64,000 bases of DNA, from NCBI GenBank assembly GCA_021561035.1, contig CP067346.1, positions 1,891,001-1,955,000 on the forward strand. The letters run 5' to 3'. Positions 1 through 7,993 of the stretch are shown here, piece after piece. The notes below the pieces were generated by a model. That model was not told the DNA's origin. It worked only from the letters and a program-made list of their open reading frames with translations, and made no database searches. The DNA is from Clostridioides sp. ES-S-0054-01 (GTDB lineage: Bacteria > Bacillota > Clostridia > Peptostreptococcales > Peptostreptococcaceae). The position numbers and the translations under genes are program-made. The number at the start of each line of letters is the position of its first letter. The stretch's first letter is position 1.

Positions 1-240
1 TTTAGTCATCCATGCTTATTTAATCAAATAAGATATTTAATTTATCATCTATATCTGATAAATATTATATTTAATAAAATAAAAATATATAGAAAATCCT
101 TATAAAATTTTAGATTGTAGCAGATAGGGAGCAATTAAAAGAATTTTTATTGATTTTTAAAAATTTAGTTAGAAACTATATCATTATGGTAAAAAATGTA
201 TTATAATGTTTAAAAATATTATAATAAGGAGCGATTAAAT

Positions 241-624
241 ATGAGTTTATCAAAGAAAATAGAGGATAAAAGAAAAGCTAAACAAAGAGCTGAAAAAGTT
301 AAAAAAGCTAAAATTGCTACAGCTGGTGTGGTATTAGGAGCTGTTACTGGTGCAGTGAGTGGAGTACTGTTGGCTCCAAAATCGGGAAAAGAGACAAGAG
401 AAGATATAAAAGATGCTTCACAACAAATTGCTGAAAAAATAAATATGAAAACTGTGGATGTAAAAGGTAAGGTATCTGAGAAGCTAGAAGATAGAAAAGG
501 AAACTTTATAGAATCAAAGAAAAAAATAAAAAAATATATAGATAATAAAAAGAGTATTGAAAATTCTAATGAGGAAGATAAAATAATGGATATTGTTGAA
601 CCAGTTAGTGTTACTGAGGAATAA
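241..624 (+). CDS. YtxH-domain protein
   Basis: Small YtxH/gas-vesicle-like protein of 127 aa. A basic N-terminus (about residues 1-25) is followed by a hydrophobic Ala/Gly/Val segment (about 26-45, containing GAVTGAVSGVLLAPKSGKET), the hallmark of the YtxH family, and then a long charged helix. In Bacillus relatives such proteins are stress-related and probably membrane-associated; no biochemical role is known. The start has the ribosome-binding site AAGGAG seven bases upstream. A TATAAT at 202-207 is a possible -10 element, without a convincing -35. The next gene starts two bases after the stop, so the two are co-transcribed. Confidence 0.85.
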   Translation: MSLSKKIEDKRKAKQRAEKVKKAKIATAGVVLGAVTGAVSGVLLAPKSGKETREDIKDASQQIAEKINMKTVDVKGKVSEKLEDRKGNFIESKKKIKKYIDNKKSIENSNEEDKIMDIVEPVSVTEE

Positions 625-625
625 T

Positions 626-976
626 ATGAACAATACAATAACAATTAACATAAGTATAATATATGTATTATTAGCTATACTTGGGTGTATTGCTTTAGTT
701 TATTTAATTATTGTACTTTCTAAACTACATAAGATTTTAAATAATGTTGGGACTATGTTAAGTGAAAATACTCAAAATATAAATGCAACTTTAAATAATC
801 TTCCTAGTGTTGTAGAAAATTTTGGAGAAGTAGGGGAAAACATGAAAGACGTAACAGAAGTGGTTACTGAGGTTACAGCAGATTTTCTTGTTACTAAAGA
901 CAGTGTTAAATCAAATATGGATGTTATAGTTGATATATTGACTATAATTAAAAATATTTTTCTAGATAAAAAATAA
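626..976 (+). CDS. DUF948-type membrane protein
   Basis: Protein of 116 aa with one N-terminal transmembrane segment (about residues 6-28, ILAVYL-like and strongly hydrophobic) and a predicted helical tail with regularly spaced Asn, Val and Thr. This is the pattern of DUF948 proteins, which are usually encoded next to YtxH proteins, as here. I chose the ATG two bases after the upstream stop, because GAGGA lies just before it. An upstream TTG in the same frame would overlap the previous gene by about 30 bases and has no ribosome-binding site. Function unknown; probably a membrane-anchored partner of the upstream YtxH protein. Confidence 0.8.
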   Translation: MNNTITINISIIYVLLAILGCIALVYLIIVLSKLHKILNNVGTMLSENTQNINATLNNLPSVVENFGEVGENMKDVTEVVTEVTADFLVTKDSVKSNMDVIVDILTIIKNIFLDKK

Positions 977-1013
977 TATGTTTAATATAAAAGAAGTCTA
1001 GAAGATATAATTT

Positions 1014-1050
1014 AAACGACCTTAAAATAGTATTTATAAGGTCGTTTTTT
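1014..1050. terminator. Bidirectional intrinsic terminator
   Basis: The arms AAACGACCTTA and TAAGGTCGTTT form a GC-containing stem followed by a T-run. It lies between the converging DUF948 gene (+) and the unknown gene at 1077 (-) and can serve both. Confidence 0.8.
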
Positions 1051-1076
1051 ATTAGTTTAATTTGATATTATGTGTT

Positions 1077-1535
1077 TTAATTATTGGTAATATTCCTCTT
1101 TATCATTTGAACATATATATCTATGCTTGTTGTTTCAATTACATCCATAAGAACATCTTTACATTCAAGCTCAAAATCTTCCATTCCTTCTAAATAGTCA
1201 TCATCTTCATCAAAAAAGATATAAGAATTATATAACCATTCTTCAAATTTTTCTTCAAGTACATCCCAATACGAATTCCAAAATAATCCACAACCTGACA
1301 TATAAGATGCTCTACTTTCATTTATATAAATCTCGTTTAGGAGCTTTTGTAATTTACTGCTATAAAGTAAATCTGCTTTTCCACTGCTTGATATTAATTC
1401 ATTTAAATCTTCTATTGACATTAATTCAACTTTACCACTTTTATCATAAGGAGTATAATTTTCATCAACCCATTTATATGGTTTGTTTTCTCTGCATACT
1501 GTTGCTATTAGCTCTACAACTTTTGTTCTTATCAT
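1077..1535 (-). CDS. Hypothetical protein, acidic
   Basis: I do not recognise this 152-aa protein. It is acidic and soluble, with no signal peptide or membrane segment. It has an acidic patch (FFDEDDDYLEGMEDFELE, around residues 107-124) and several aromatic residues in the middle (SGCGLFWNSYWDVLEEKFEEW). The C-terminus (VETTSIDIYVQMIKRNIT-like) looks helical. The gene stands alone between a terminator and the amidase gene, on the amidase strand. The ribosome-binding site before the ATG is weak (TTAGGAC), so expression may be low. No function is proposed. Confidence 0.7.
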   Translation of the reverse strand: MIRTKVVELIATVCRENKPYKWVDENYTPYDKSGKVELMSIEDLNELISSSGKADLLYSSKLQKLLNEIYINESRASYMSGCGLFWNSYWDVLEEKFEEWLYNSYIFFDEDDDYLEGMEDFELECKDVLMDVIETTSIDIYVQMIKRNITNN

Positions 1536-1583
1536 TTTTTCTTTGTCCTAACTTATTGATTTTTTTATAAGATAATCATAATT

Positions 1584-1823
1584 TTATAATTTATCTATTT
1601 GTTTTAATGCTAATTTAACAGTTTCATATCTATCAGCACCATTTATTACGACATCACCTTTTACAAGTTTATTAGCTTCCCCACCTACAACATAAACCTT
1701 TTTACCTAAACCTTGCTTATAGCTAGATGCTTCAACTATTAAAGAATCCTTTAATTGCCAGTGTAAAATTTGAGCAGTCACTTTGTCAACATCGCCTGCA
1801 TAAACGATTACATTTTCGTACAT
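1584..1823 (-). CDS. Probable internally initiated C-terminal domain of the amidase
   Basis: Within the amidase gene, the glycine linker is encoded by AAGGAGGAGGTGG (minus strand of 1831-1843), a near-perfect Shine-Dalgarno sequence ten bases before an in-frame ATG at codon 184. Initiation there would give a free 79-aa C-terminal domain. Related lysins CD27L and CTP1L are known to make such a secondary product from an internal start, and it assembles with the full-length enzyme and regulates it. The sequence signal is seen directly; production of the short form is inferred. Confidence 0.65.
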   Translation of the reverse strand: MYENVIVYAGDVDKVTAQILHWQLKDSLIVEASSYKQGLGKKVYVVGGEANKLVKGDVVINGADRYETVKLALKQIDKL

Positions 1824-2372
1824 TTTATTTCCACCTCCTCCTTGAGAATTTGATATAGATTTGTTTAATATACCTTCTGCTATCAATTTAGCGACTTTAT
1901 CTTTATTGTTAACATAATAATCTGTATCTGCTTTACTATCTACAAAACATACTTCTATTAATATTGCTGGTGCAATGGTATGATTAAGCCAATAAAGACC
2001 TCTAACATCAGACTTTGCACCCCTATTTTTGAATACTGTAGCTAACTTAGTATTCACTCTTTCTGCATATGTTTTTTCACTATTAGTTTTATATATTGTT
2101 TCTGTTCCTACTGGAACTGAAGTTGTGACATTTGAATTAAAATGAATTTGAACAGCTAAATCAGTTTCTTGTTTATTTGCTATAGCACACTGGTCTGCTA
2201 AATGATTATTTGATTCATCAACTCTTCCTGTATAAACAGTAGCTCCACCTATTTTAAGCCATTTAACAATTAAGTCATTCAGTATTCTTGTTTCTTTGCT
2301 TTCGTTTATATACCCAACAGCTCCTGTACCTTTTCCAATTAAAGTGTGTCCTGGTATTATCACTACTTTCAA
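1584..2372 (-). CDS. Endolysin-type N-acetylmuramoyl-L-alanine amidase
   Basis: Zinc amidase of the Amidase_3 family that cleaves the MurNAc-L-Ala bond of peptidoglycan. Residues 1-170 are the catalytic domain: His9 (in IPGHT), Glu24 and His77 (in QIHFNS) are the expected zinc ligands and Glu140 (in ILIEVCF) the catalytic glutamate. A glycine linker (177-181) leads to a C-terminal domain (184-262) with the VYAGDVDK and YVVGGEANK patterns of the CD27L endolysin of phage phiCD27. There is no signal peptide, as expected for a holin-dependent phage lysin, but no phage genes are near, so this is probably a domesticated or remnant lysin. The start is TTG with AAAGGAGAT upstream. The linker DNA contains a second, internal ribosome-binding site (separate entry). 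Confidence 0.92.
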   Translation of the reverse strand: MKVVIIPGHTLIGKGTGAVGYINESKETRILNDLIVKWLKIGGATVYTGRVDESNNHLADQCAIANKQETDLAVQIHFNSNVTTSVPVGTETIYKTNSEKTYAERVNTKLATVFKNRGAKSDVRGLYWLNHTIAPAILIEVCFVDSKADTDYYVNNKDKVAKLIAEGILNKSISNSQGGGGNKMYENVIVYAGDVDKVTAQILHWQLKDSLIVEASSYKQGLGKKVYVVGGEANKLVKGDVVINGADRYETVKLALKQIDKL

Positions 2373-2510
2373 ATTAATATCTCCTTTACAATTAAATTTA
2401 ACTTCTATTTAATATATGCATAGCTCAGAATTTTGTTTCTTTTTATATCTTATACTTTTATTATAATCAATTTTGTAAAATTATAGAATATTAAGTAAGA
2501 AGTATTAAAG

Positions 2511-2963
2511 TCATAATTTTGTATATAAGACATTACTTGATTTCAACAATTTTAGAGCATATTCATCTATTCTATATCCAGTTCTATAATATATATGTTT
2601 AATTCCAGATTGAATTATAGCCTTAGTACAATTTAAACAAGGAAAATGAGTTACATAAATAGAGCAATCTTTAACTGAAATACCTTCTTTTGCACAATAA
2701 TAAAGGGCATTTTGTTCAGCATGAATGGTTCTAATACAGTGTCCATCTCTCATTTCATGACCAACTTCACTACAATGCTTATCTCCAGAAATGCTACCGT
2801 TATATCCAGTAGACACGATTCTATTTTCAGAGTTGACAATTATAGCTCCTACATAAGCTCTATCACAAGTACCTCTTTCAGCTACTGTTTCACACAATCT
2901 CATAAAATATTCTTGCCATGAGCATCTGCTTTCAAGTTTTTTATCCAAATCATATACCTCCAA
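2511..2963 (-). CDS. dCMP deaminase (ComEB-like)
   Basis: Deoxycytidylate deaminase of 150 aa, converting dCMP to dUMP for thymidylate synthesis. The zinc and catalytic motifs are complete: His81-Ala-Glu83 (HAEQNAL) and Pro108-Cys109-x-x-Cys112 (PCLNC). The N-terminal CDRAYVGAIIV and STGYNGS segments are typical of the dCMP deaminase/ComEB branch rather than cytidine deaminase. The length is normal. The gene is monocistronic. The start ATG follows TTTGGAGG. In Bacillus the homologue comEB sits in a competence operon; here there is no competence context. Confidence 0.93.
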   Translation of the reverse strand: MEVYDLDKKLESRCSWQEYFMRLCETVAERGTCDRAYVGAIIVNSENRIVSTGYNGSISGDKHCSEVGHEMRDGHCIRTIHAEQNALYYCAKEGISVKDCSIYVTHFPCLNCTKAIIQSGIKHIYYRTGYRIDEYALKLLKSSNVLYTKL

Positions 2964-3139
2964 AATTTATATCTAATATATAAGATTTATACCTTAAAAA
3001 TAACATTAAAAACAAATTTATATGACAAATAAAGTTTATTAATATTAAATTTATTTCAAGTTATTTTACCTTAAATTAAAGTTCTAAGGAAGTTAAAATT
3101 ATATATATATTTCGTCATAATATAAAATGTTACAATATA

Positions 3140-3175
3140 AAAAACTGTCTCAATAAAATAGAGACAGTTTTACAG
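3140..3175 (-). terminator. Intrinsic terminator of the small ORF at 3183
   Basis: On the minus strand, AAAACTGTCTC and GAGACAGTTTT pair around a short AT-rich loop and are followed by T6. It lies eight bases past the stop of the 44-codon gene. Confidence 0.8.
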
Positions 3176-3182
3176 TCAAAGT

Positions 3183-3317
3183 TTATAATACAAGTTCATA
3201 TTTTTCTTTAAATTCTTTTACAGCTTCAGGCCATGCCTTTTGTTCTGTAATACCTTTTTCTTTAGCTATTTTAATTGCAATTTCTCTTATCATTGCAGCG
3301 CCCTCTAATATTCCCAT
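3183..3317 (-). CDS. Small hypothetical protein, 44 aa
   Basis: A 44-aa ORF starting MGILEGAAMIREIAIK and ending KEFKEKYELVL. The ATG is preceded by GAAGGGAG at good distance, and a strong terminator follows directly, so this compact unit is likely to be expressed. A longer in-frame reading from an upstream ATG is possible but lacks a ribosome-binding site. The composition suggests a short two-helix soluble protein (AIKIAKEKGITEQKAWPEAV). I recognise no family. Confidence 0.6.
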   Translation of the reverse strand: MGILEGAAMIREIAIKIAKEKGITEQKAWPEAVKEFKEKYELVL

Positions 3318-3386
3318 TTTTAATCTCCCTTCAAATATCTTTTTGTATAGAATATAAATAGTGCTAAGATTTATTACATGCTGCAT

Positions 3387-3924
3387 ATACAGTATCTATA
3401 CAACACATAACTTATAAATTCCTTTTATTTTCATACGTCTTTAACCGACATATAATTATATTCAATAAGTTTTAAAATTATGAACTTAATTATAATTTTT
3501 TTTATTTTTTTAGAATCTAAACACTAAAAATTGTAGGTAAATTTGTCTTATGCCTTTACAAATATTTCTACAGTTTTAATTATTAGACATATCTATTTTT
3601 ATTAGAAAAATAGTATAGAAATCAAGATTATCTCGATAAATACAGAGTTTTAAGGGATTTAGGAGAAAAAATTTTAAGAATTTACAATTATATTATAGCA
3701 AATGAAAGAATCTTATTTGTTGGAGCATGGTTTGTTAAGAGCCTGTTTCGGAAGAAATTCCATAAGATATTCTTGATAAATTATGTGGAAATAAGTATTA
3801 TCTGCGAAATTAGAAAAGAAATGACTTTATAATTTATCCATGTTATAATTATTGATGAGAAATCAATAAATCGGAATGACTTTTGGAATTTAACAACACT
3901 AAGTAAGGAAAAAGTGAATGATTT
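3387..3924. other. Gene-free stretch with a decayed reading frame
   Basis: 538 bases without a complete gene. From about 3614 to 3832 the plus strand stays open for 72 codons (for example YRVLRDLGEKILRIYNYII) but has no start codon or ribosome-binding site, so it is either chance or the remnant of a lost gene. The rest is AT-rich and shows no hairpin or repeat I can support. Confidence 0.35.
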
Positions 3925-4461
3925 TTGCAAGGAGGTGTTAATATCAGACAAGTAAAGTCTTTTGTTTTTCCAGTCATATGCTTAATATTCTTAGACCAAA
4001 TTAGCAAATCTCTTATAGGATTATTCTTAATGGACTCTGAATTTGATATAATTGGAAAATTTTTAAGATTTAATCCTGTTCAAAATACAAATCTCTCTTA
4101 TGGTGGAAATTTTATTGGGATTCTATCTAATTTATGGGTACTGATATTGTTTAACATTTTGGTTATCCTCATTATTGTATCTGGATATGCTTTTTACAAA
4201 TCAAAAAATAAACAAACGAGCTATTCAGTAAAAGTAATTATATCTTGTGGGCTTGCTGGGGCAATATGTAGCTTGATAGATAAAGTATTTTGGGGAGGAA
4301 GTTTAGATTTTTTGCAGATACCAAGCTTTTTTATTTTTGATTTAAAGGACTGCTATCTTACTGTTGCAGAAATAATATTTGTTATCATAGGAATTTTGCA
4401 TAATAGAGAAATATCAATGAAAGAATACATATATTTTTGCTATCGTCAGTTTAGAAGATAA
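3925..4461 (+). CDS. lspA: Signal peptidase II-like protein (second LspA)
   Basis: Membrane aspartyl protease that removes lipoprotein signal peptides after diacylglyceryl transfer. Four membrane segments and the LspA signatures are visible: DQISK, NPVQNTNLSYG in place of the usual N-x-GAAF, and the two catalytic aspartates in SLDFL and FDLKDCYLT. The motifs are degenerate relative to housekeeping LspA, so this is a divergent paralogue. The start is uncertain. A TTG at the left boundary has a poor ribosome-binding site, whereas AAGGAGG at 3929-3935 is ideally placed for the in-frame ATC at 3943, which would give a normal-length N-terminus (17 residues before DQ). Either ATC is used as a rare start or an ancestral ATG was lost. 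C. difficile is reported to carry two LspA paralogues, which fits. Confidence 0.75.
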   Translation: MQGGVNIRQVKSFVFPVICLIFLDQISKSLIGLFLMDSEFDIIGKFLRFNPVQNTNLSYGGNFIGILSNLWVLILFNILVILIIVSGYAFYKSKNKQTSYSVKVIISCGLAGAICSLIDKVFWGGSLDFLQIPSFFIFDLKDCYLTVAEIIFVIIGILHNREISMKEYIYFCYRQFRR

Positions 4462-4613
4462 ATTCCAGTTTCAAGGTAAACTATTTAATTACAGCAAATG
4501 GCTGGCTCGCTTCAGCTGTTGATTATCTAACAAGAGAAGCTCAAAATATCGAATATGAAACACAGTTAATTTTGATTAAAAAGTTGACTGTCTTTTCTTT
4601 TGTAGAAATTTAA
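4458..4613 (+). other. Short open stretch, possible gene remnant
   Basis: In the frame shifted from the LspA-like gene, 51 codons remain open (including ANGWLASAVDYLTREAQ) and overlap its last bases. No start or ribosome-binding site is visible. It may be the decayed end of another gene or a chance reading. Confidence 0.25.
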
Positions 4614-4667
4614 GCATAGGTGTAAATAAATGACTACATTTAAGTATTATGTTATAATTGGATGCAA

Positions 4668-4710
4668 TAAAAAGCCAGCAAAGCCCACAAAATAGAGCTA
4701 TGCTGGCAAC
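4668..4710 (-). terminator. Intrinsic terminator of the ABC permease operon
   Basis: On the minus strand GCCAGCA and TGCTGGC pair, with an extra inner AGC/GCT pairing, followed by TTTTTATTG. It lies just past the permease stop. Confidence 0.8.
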
Positions 4711-4740
4711 ATGATGAAATATTCTAAATAAAATTTTTAT

Positions 4741-5541
4741 TTATCTGGAATTGTATATTTTTTCTATAATATTAACTACAGCGTACATTGCCCAAGCACA
4801 GATAGCCAATACAAATACTCCCATCATTACTAAATCTAACTTAAATACTTGAGAGCCATATACTATCAAGTAACCTATTCCATATCTTGAAACTAAAAAT
4901 TCTCCAACGATTACACCTACCCATGCCATACCAATATTAATCTTAGTTAAATTTATTAAATTTCCTGTATTTGCAGGTAATATGAGTTTAAATAATATCT
5001 GAGACTTACTAGCTCCAAAACTCTTTAACATCTTAATTTTTTCTTCATCTATATTCATAAAATAATTATAAGCTGAAAGTATAGTAACAACAACAGAAAT
5101 AGTTACTGCTGTTACGACGATTCCTTCTATTCCAGCACCTACCCAAACTATAATTATAGGAGCTAAAGCAGTCTTAGGAAGAGCATTTAAAACTACCAAA
5201 AATGGGTCCAATATTTTTGATAATTTTTCTGACCACCAAAGAGCAATTGCTACCAAAATACCTAAAACAGTCCCTATAACAAGACCAAGAATAGTTTCAT
5301 ATACAGATATTCCAATATGTTTAAATAATTGACCACTAAATGCATATTGAATAAATAAATTGTAAATATCACTTGGTTTGCTAAATAGAAATGTATTTAT
5401 AACATTTAAGTCAGCTAAAAGCTCCCATACTACAATAAAACCGATTAGAATTAATAGCTGGTAGAATAATACATTTCTTTTTTCTCTTTTTACACCTTTA
5501 ACATAGTTTATATATCCTTCAGATCTTTTATTAAGCCTCAT
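4741..5541 (-). CDS. ABC transporter permease, SsuC/TauC type
   Basis: Inner-membrane permease of 266 aa from the nitrate/sulfonate/taurine/thiamine-precursor class of importers. It has about six hydrophobic segments. The cytoplasmic coupling (EAA) loop is seen as LKSFGASKSQILFKLILPAN. Its ATG overlaps the end of the upstream ATPase reading frame (…HEA stop), so the two were translationally coupled. That ATPase gene is now cut by the eut island: only its last 61 codons remain upstream on this side and the first part lies 28 kb away. No substrate-binding protein is encoded nearby, so the substrate cannot be assigned. Unless a promoter lies in the island end, expression now depends on read-through from the recombinase gene or on island excision. 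Confidence 0.88.
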   Translation of the reverse strand: MRLNKRSEGYINYVKGVKREKRNVLFYQLLILIGFIVVWELLADLNVINTFLFSKPSDIYNLFIQYAFSGQLFKHIGISVYETILGLVIGTVLGILVAIALWWSEKLSKILDPFLVVLNALPKTALAPIIIVWVGAGIEGIVVTAVTISVVVTILSAYNYFMNIDEEKIKMLKSFGASKSQILFKLILPANTGNLINLTKINIGMAWVGVIVGEFLVSRYGIGYLIVYGSQVFKLDLVMMGVFVLAICAWAMYAVVNIIEKIYNSR

Positions 5542-5716
5542 GTGTATCTAGCTCCTTCCATAATATGTCGAAATACTTTTGAAAATCAGGAACTTTACGT
5601 GTTTTGAGAGGCGTTTTTGTTCCATCCATGTTAAGTTCAATATTATAAATACTTTTTATGGTAGCTGGTCTTTTAGATAGTATTGCAACCTTATCTGATA
5701 TGCTTATTGCTTCTAC
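5531..5716 (-). pseudogene. 3' fragment of split ABC ATPase gene
   Basis: Sixty-one codons plus stop encode the C-terminus of an SsuB-type ATPase (VEAISISDKVAILSKRP, then the family's C-terminal tail). The fragment begins immediately after the 5-bp core of attL and is in frame with the 5' fragment that ends at the core of attR. Joined at the core, the two parts give 195 + 61 = 256 codons, the usual length of this family. It overlaps the permease start, as in an intact operon. Confidence 0.85.
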
Positions 5717-5737
5717 TATAGCTAAAAAAGTGCAACT
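5717..5737 (+). repeat. attL of the eut island
   Basis: The core TATAG (5717-5721) is followed by CTAAAAAAGTGCAACT, the left attP arm. The same core at 33678 is preceded by AGTTGCACTTT, the inverted copy of that arm. The arrangement (short direct repeat at the crossover, inverted arms on the element side) is that expected after integration by a large serine recombinase whose attP is an imperfect palindrome. The recombinase gene ends 11 bases inside. Confidence 0.8.
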
Positions 5738-5747
5738 AATTGCTTAA

Positions 5748-7334
5748 CTAAACAGAATTATCCATTTCAGCACCCATATAAACAATATTAAGATTTCCCA
5801 AACTACTATCCCAAACGATAAAATTAATAATAGTAGATAATAACAATCTCTTATCATCTAAACTGGCGTTATCAACTTCGTCATTAAATCTCTTTAAATT
5901 ACTAACGATAATATCAAGATTAATACTTCCACTATTAATATTGACGTTACTAGATTCCAAAGTATTAATCTTATCCTTTAAAATACTAATCTCACTATTT
6001 AAGCTCTCAATTTGAGAAACTATATAATCAGAAGCACTGCTACTGGTATTTTTTGCAAGTTTTATAACTAAATTTTTAATAAACTTTTCTTTATCTAAAA
6101 TTTGATTTTTAAGTAAATTAGTTTCAGATTTTAAAATATTAAAAACATTATCAGTTTTAATGTTATTACTATTAAATGAACTTATGATAGACTCCTCTTT
6201 ACAATTTTTAATTTTATCTATAACTAAACTTTCAACTAATGGACCATTAAGGTTTTTGCAGTTACAACTATCAGCACCAAGTGTTTTTTTAGTGCCACAA
6301 ATATAATAATATTTTAAATCTTTATCAGTTTTTTTACCTTTATAGGTAATTCTCATATTAGAACCACACTTACCACATTTTATAAGACCAGATAAAAGAG
6401 CAGTTTTTCCAGTTGCTATTCTTGGTGTCTTATCACGATTTTTATCTAGCTGATTTTGTACTTCAAGCCATATTTCGGGTTCTATAACTCCATGGTGTTT
6501 TGCAATTGCTGCTATTGAGTCAGACGTATTTTTAGCATATGTAAGGATTCCACATTTTCTATCTGGAGTGCCTACAACGTCCATACCATTATTTCTAAGA
6601 TACTCTAAAATTTTATCATTAGCTTTTACGTATGCTGGATTTCTAAGTATTCTAGATAAAGAACTAGGGTCAAATTTACCACCACGAGAACCTCTTATTC
6701 CATTATGATAGACATATTTATATAACTTGGATAATGACCTAAGTTCTAAGTATTTATTGTATATTAGCTTTACAACCTCCATTTGTTCATTATTTACTTG
6801 AAGTTTATACATACTTCTTTCTTTTAAATTTTCATCTAAAAATGTGATTTTTTCACTGTTAAATCCATGAGGAGTATTGCCCCCAAGCCATCTACCACTA
6901 CGAGCTAGTTCATACATATTATCTTTTATACGTTCTGCTATTGTCTCTCTTTCTAGTTGAGCAAATACACTTGATATAAACATCATAGCTCTTCCCATTG
7001 GAGTTGAAGTATCAAATTGCTCTTTGATAGATATAAATGATATGTTTAGTTCATTTAATTTTTCTATTAAAGTCGAGAAGTCAGATACATTTCTCGATAT
7101 TCTATCTAATCTATAGCAAACTAAATAATTGAATTTCTTATCTTTAGCATCCTGCATCATTTTTTTAAATTGTGGTCTATCTATATTACTGCCACTAAAA
7201 CCCTCATCTTCATATATCAAAAAATCTTTTATACCAATAGACTTTGTATAATCCATACATAATTGTATTTGATTTTCTATAGATTCACCTTTTCCAGTAA
7301 ATCTTGATTTTCTTGAATAAATTGCAGCTTTCAA
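5748..7334 (-). CDS. Large serine recombinase (island integrase)
   Basis: Site-specific recombinase of 528 aa. The N-terminal resolvase domain (1-150) has the catalytic Ser10 in IYSRKS and the active-site arginines in YRLDRISRN (75-81). It is followed by a recombinase domain (about 165-270), a zinc ribbon (KCGKCG … ICGTKK … CNCK, about 330-370) and a coiled-coil region (400-470) that controls synapsis. The length and domain order match the phiC31/TP901-like large serine recombinases. All key residues are present, so the protein should be active. Its gene ends 11 bases from the attL arm, the usual position of an integrase. The start ATG has AGGAGG upstream. It is transcribed outward, toward attL. 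Confidence 0.93.
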   Translation of the reverse strand: MKAAIYSRKSRFTGKGESIENQIQLCMDYTKSIGIKDFLIYEDEGFSGSNIDRPQFKKMMQDAKDKKFNYLVCYRLDRISRNVSDFSTLIEKLNELNISFISIKEQFDTSTPMGRAMMFISSVFAQLERETIAERIKDNMYELARSGRWLGGNTPHGFNSEKITFLDENLKERSMYKLQVNNEQMEVVKLIYNKYLELRSLSKLYKYVYHNGIRGSRGGKFDPSSLSRILRNPAYVKANDKILEYLRNNGMDVVGTPDRKCGILTYAKNTSDSIAAIAKHHGVIEPEIWLEVQNQLDKNRDKTPRIATGKTALLSGLIKCGKCGSNMRITYKGKKTDKDLKYYYICGTKKTLGADSCNCKNLNGPLVESLVIDKIKNCKEESIISSFNSNNIKTDNVFNILKSETNLLKNQILDKEKFIKNLVIKLAKNTSSSASDYIVSQIESLNSEISILKDKINTLESSNVNINSGSINLDIIVSNLKRFNDEVDNASLDDKRLLLSTIINFIVWDSSLGNLNIVYMGAEMDNSV

Positions 7335-7658
7335 AATTAAAACCTCCTATAAATTAGGATATATATTTGAAATTATTTATATACAGCCTTTCAAGTAAAC
7401 TTATTAGAATGAATTTATTAATTAGGCAAATTTATATAATTCTACTTTTTATAATATATGACTATTTATTTTATTTCTTTACTATTCAAGTTTTAAATCA
7501 ATAATAAATTTTGATACTTAATTGTATCAGGACAAATCTCTAATTTCATAGATTAATATAAAATCGTAGTTTACTATGAAAAAGTTAAAATTTAAATATT
7601 TTAAGTGATAATTCTTTGAAACTAATAGTTATAACAAAAATTTATAGGGGGCTTGCAT
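7335..7658. other. Divergent promoter region of the recombinase
   Basis: 324 AT-rich bases between the divergent recombinase and the small ORF. I see no cobalamin riboswitch, hairpin or coding sequence. It should hold the recombinase promoter (minus) and a promoter for the small ORF (plus), but I cannot place them securely. Confidence 0.4.
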
Positions 7659-7835
7659 ATGGAAATCAATGTTATAGAGATTTTTCCTAAAGATGAAGCT
7701 AAACTTAATGAAATAGAAATGGCTAAAGCTAGTTGGTTTGTAAATATAATAGGTAAAAAATACCCTAAAGAAGTTTTAGATAAAGCATTTAGTACTTTAG
7801 AAAAAGAATTAAATATAAGTAAAGCTGATACATAA
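7659..7835 (+). CDS. Small protein of unknown function, 58 aa
   Basis: Short acidic/basic soluble protein starting MEINVIEIFPKDEAKLNE, with a helical C-terminal half ending in TLEKELNISKAD. The ATG is seven bases from GGGGG; an in-frame TTG two codons earlier is too close to that site. It is divergent from the recombinase and upstream of the eut promoter. I recognise no family. Because of its size and position it could be the recombination directionality factor that lets the recombinase excise the island, or simply an island passenger; this is inference from context only. Confidence 0.6.
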   Translation: MEINVIEIFPKDEAKLNEIEMAKASWFVNIIGKKYPKEVLDKAFSTLEKELNISKADT

Positions 7836-7866
7836 GCTTTGATTATTGATTTTATATACTATTGAC

Positions 7867-7895
7867 TTGACATTATATTAATCAAATAGTATATT
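7867..7895 (+). promoter_or_regulatory. Sigma-A promoter of eutG
   Basis: TTGACA (7867-7872), a 17-base spacer and TATATT (7890-7895). The predicted start near 7902 places the ANTAR hairpins at the very 5' end of the transcript. Confidence 0.75.
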
Positions 7896-7904
7896 TTTAA
7901 ATAT

Positions 7905-7966
7905 AGCACAATGAGGTGTTAAAAGAGCAATGGAGCTCCATAGATAAAGTCTATGGAGCTTTTTTG
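7905..7966 (+). promoter_or_regulatory. ANTAR dual-hairpin antiterminator and terminator before eutG
   Basis: P1: AGCAC/GTGTT stem with hexaloop AATGAG. P2: GAGC/GCTC stem with hexaloop AATGGA. Both loops have A at position 1 and G at position 4, the signature bound by EutV-type ANTAR domains. The 3' side of P2 overlaps the first arm of an intrinsic terminator (AGCTCCATAGA with TCTATGGAGCT, then T6). Binding of phosphorylated EutV to P1-P2 should therefore block the terminator. Confidence 0.88.
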
Positions 7967-7993
7967 TATATTTAACTTAAGGAGGATAGAAAT

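Noticed and set aside
219..644. Long minus-strand reading frame opposite the YtxH gene
   Set aside because: It mirrors a well-supported gene, has no ribosome-binding site and reads as a Ser/Phe-rich shadow.
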